Under the pieces are notes generated by a model. That model saw nothing but the letters and a program-made list of their open reading frames with translations, was not told the origin of the DNA and did not search any database. Position numbers and translations under genes: made by a program. From Candidatus Melainabacteria bacterium GWA2_34_9 (GTDB lineage Bacteria > Cyanobacteriota > Vampirovibrionia > Gastranaerophilales > UBA9971), in NCBI GenBank assembly GCA_001784535.1, contig MFRJ01000022.1:1-6713 (forward strand): 6,713 nucleotides of DNA. The letters run 5' to 3'. Shown piece after piece: positions 5,828-6,713 of the stretch (within the stretch, counting starts at the first letter, position 1; each line of letters begins with the position of its first letter).

Positions 5828-6713
5828 AAATGAAGAAAAAATAATTCTTGATGGTCATAAACTTTTATGGCACAAAGAAAGGCTCGAAGCTTGGAGAAGA
5901 GGCGAAAAAATTGCCCCGATAACAATTGATTGTGCTTTAACCAGAGCCTGTTCATATAAATGCATTTATTGTTACGGAACTCTTCAGGAAAATAAAGGCT
6001 ATAATCTTTCCAAAGACACAATATTCAGATTTCTTGATGATGCGGCAGAAATTGGCGTAAAGGCAGTAAGCTTTGTAAGTGATGGAGAAAGTACTCTGTC
6101 ACCGCATGTTTACGATGCAATTCTTAGAGGAAAAGCAAATGGCTTGGATATGGCTCTTGGGACAAATGGCTTTGCCTTAAAAGACGAGAAACTTGAAGAA
6201 ATTTTACCGGCTTTAACTTATCTCAGGTTTAATATTTCCGCTGGAACCCCTGAAAGATATGCTTATATCCATGGGGTTGACGAAAAAACATATTTAAAAG
6301 TCGTAAACACAATTAAAAAAGCTGTAGAAATAAAGAATAAAAATAATCTTGAAGTTACTATAGGGCTTCAAATGGTTTTAATGCCTGAATTTATAGAGGA
6401 TGTTATCCCGCTTGCCGAATTAGGTAAAGATTTGGGCGTTGATTATTTTGTAATTAAGCATTGTTCTGATGATGAAGACAGTTCTCTAGGCGTTGATTAC
6501 GATAAATATGATGAAAGTTTGTTTAATGTTTTAAAAGACGCCGAGAGTATTTCAACCAAAAATTATATGGTGAAAGCTAAATGGTCAAAAATATTAAGCA
6601 AAGGCAAAAGACCCTATTGTAAATGTTTCGGACCTCCTTTTATTCTTCAAATGTCAGGATCAGGACTTGTTGCGCCATGCGGGATGCTTTTTAACGACAA
6701 ATACAAAGATAAA
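5811..6713 (+). CDS. Radical SAM enzyme with probable auxiliary cluster domain (3'-partial, at least 301 aa)
   Basis: An open frame from ATG 5811 runs off the right edge. The radical SAM 4Fe-4S motif is C47-SYK-C51-IY-C54 (CxxxCxxC), and the SAM-binding GGE-type motif reads SDGEST (residues 90-95). The following strands carry ALGTNGFAL (115-123) and RFNISAG (139-145), typical of the partial TIM barrel. Near the visible end are C270, C272 and C290 in the pattern YCKCFGPP, then SGSGLVAPCG, like the SPASM/twitch domains that hold a second cluster; the rest lies beyond the window. Such enzymes do radical chemistry on peptides, sugars or cofactors. Next to a glycosyltransferase, a sugar or lipid-linked substrate is likeliest, but this is inferred. 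An in-frame ATG at 5796 (five codons earlier) is an alternative start. The 17-bp overlap with the upstream gene indicates translational coupling. Confidence 0.92.
   Translation, partial: MQAVNKNEEKIILDGHKLLWHKERLEAWRRGEKIAPITIDCALTRACSYKCIYCYGTLQENKGYNLSKDTIFRFLDDAAEIGVKAVSFVSDGESTLSPHVYDAILRGKANGLDMALGTNGFALKDEKLEEILPALTYLRFNISAGTPERYAYIHGVDEKTYLKVVNTIKKAVEIKNKNNLEVTIGLQMVLMPEFIEDVIPLAELGKDLGVDYFVIKHCSDDEDSSLGVDYDKYDESLFNVLKDAESISTKNYMVKAKWSKILSKGKRPYCKCFGPPFILQMSGSGLVAPCGMLFNDKYKDK

Noticed and set aside
5764..6021. 85-codon minus-strand open frame
   Set aside because: It is antisense to the end of the glycosyltransferase and the start of the radical SAM gene, including the codons of the CxxxCxxC motif; it is a shadow.

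Overview
The window is AT-rich throughout and carries five protein-coding genes, no RNA genes and no mobile element. It looks like a chromosomal segment of a low-GC, flagellated bacterium. The main support is a near-consensus sigma-28 (FliA) promoter in front of the largest gene. The base composition, gene style and sigma-28 promoter would fit a gut Gastranaerophilales-type Melainabacterium or another low-GC gut lineage. This placement is a guess; no marker gene is present to settle it.

Region 1 (1-3712, minus strand): one uninterrupted open frame of at least 1237 codons that runs off the left edge. It encodes an acidic protein with no cysteine or histidine that I can read and no signal peptide. 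It is built from about 12 tandem modules of roughly 104 residues, each with three EF-hand-like calcium-binding loops at a fixed 34/20/~50-residue spacing. The first six modules form three two-module units; the last six are single-module repeats. A sigma-28 promoter (TAAACTTT-N11-GCCGAAAT) lies just upstream, which places this protein in a flagellar or motility-type regulon.

Region 2 (3847-4877, minus strand): a two-gene operon of small membrane proteins that look like diverged paralogues. Each has three N-terminal transmembrane segments followed by a cytoplasmic domain resembling a winged helix. The second gene starts at the stop codon of the first and is probably translationally coupled to it.

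Region 3 (4878-5014): a divergent intergenic spacer with a perfect 16-bp palindrome, two ATTATAAT boxes and a TTGTAA/TTACAA inverted repeat. It probably holds promoters for both directions and perhaps an operator.

Region 4 (5015-6713, plus strand): a family-2 (GT-A fold) glycosyltransferase of the polyprenyl-phosphate glycosyltransferase type, overlapping by 17 bp a radical SAM enzyme that continues past the right edge. The two are almost certainly co-transcribed and co-translated, and probably belong to a surface glycan or lipid-linked sugar pathway. The divergent membrane/winged-helix pair may serve the same pathway, but this rests only on adjacency.
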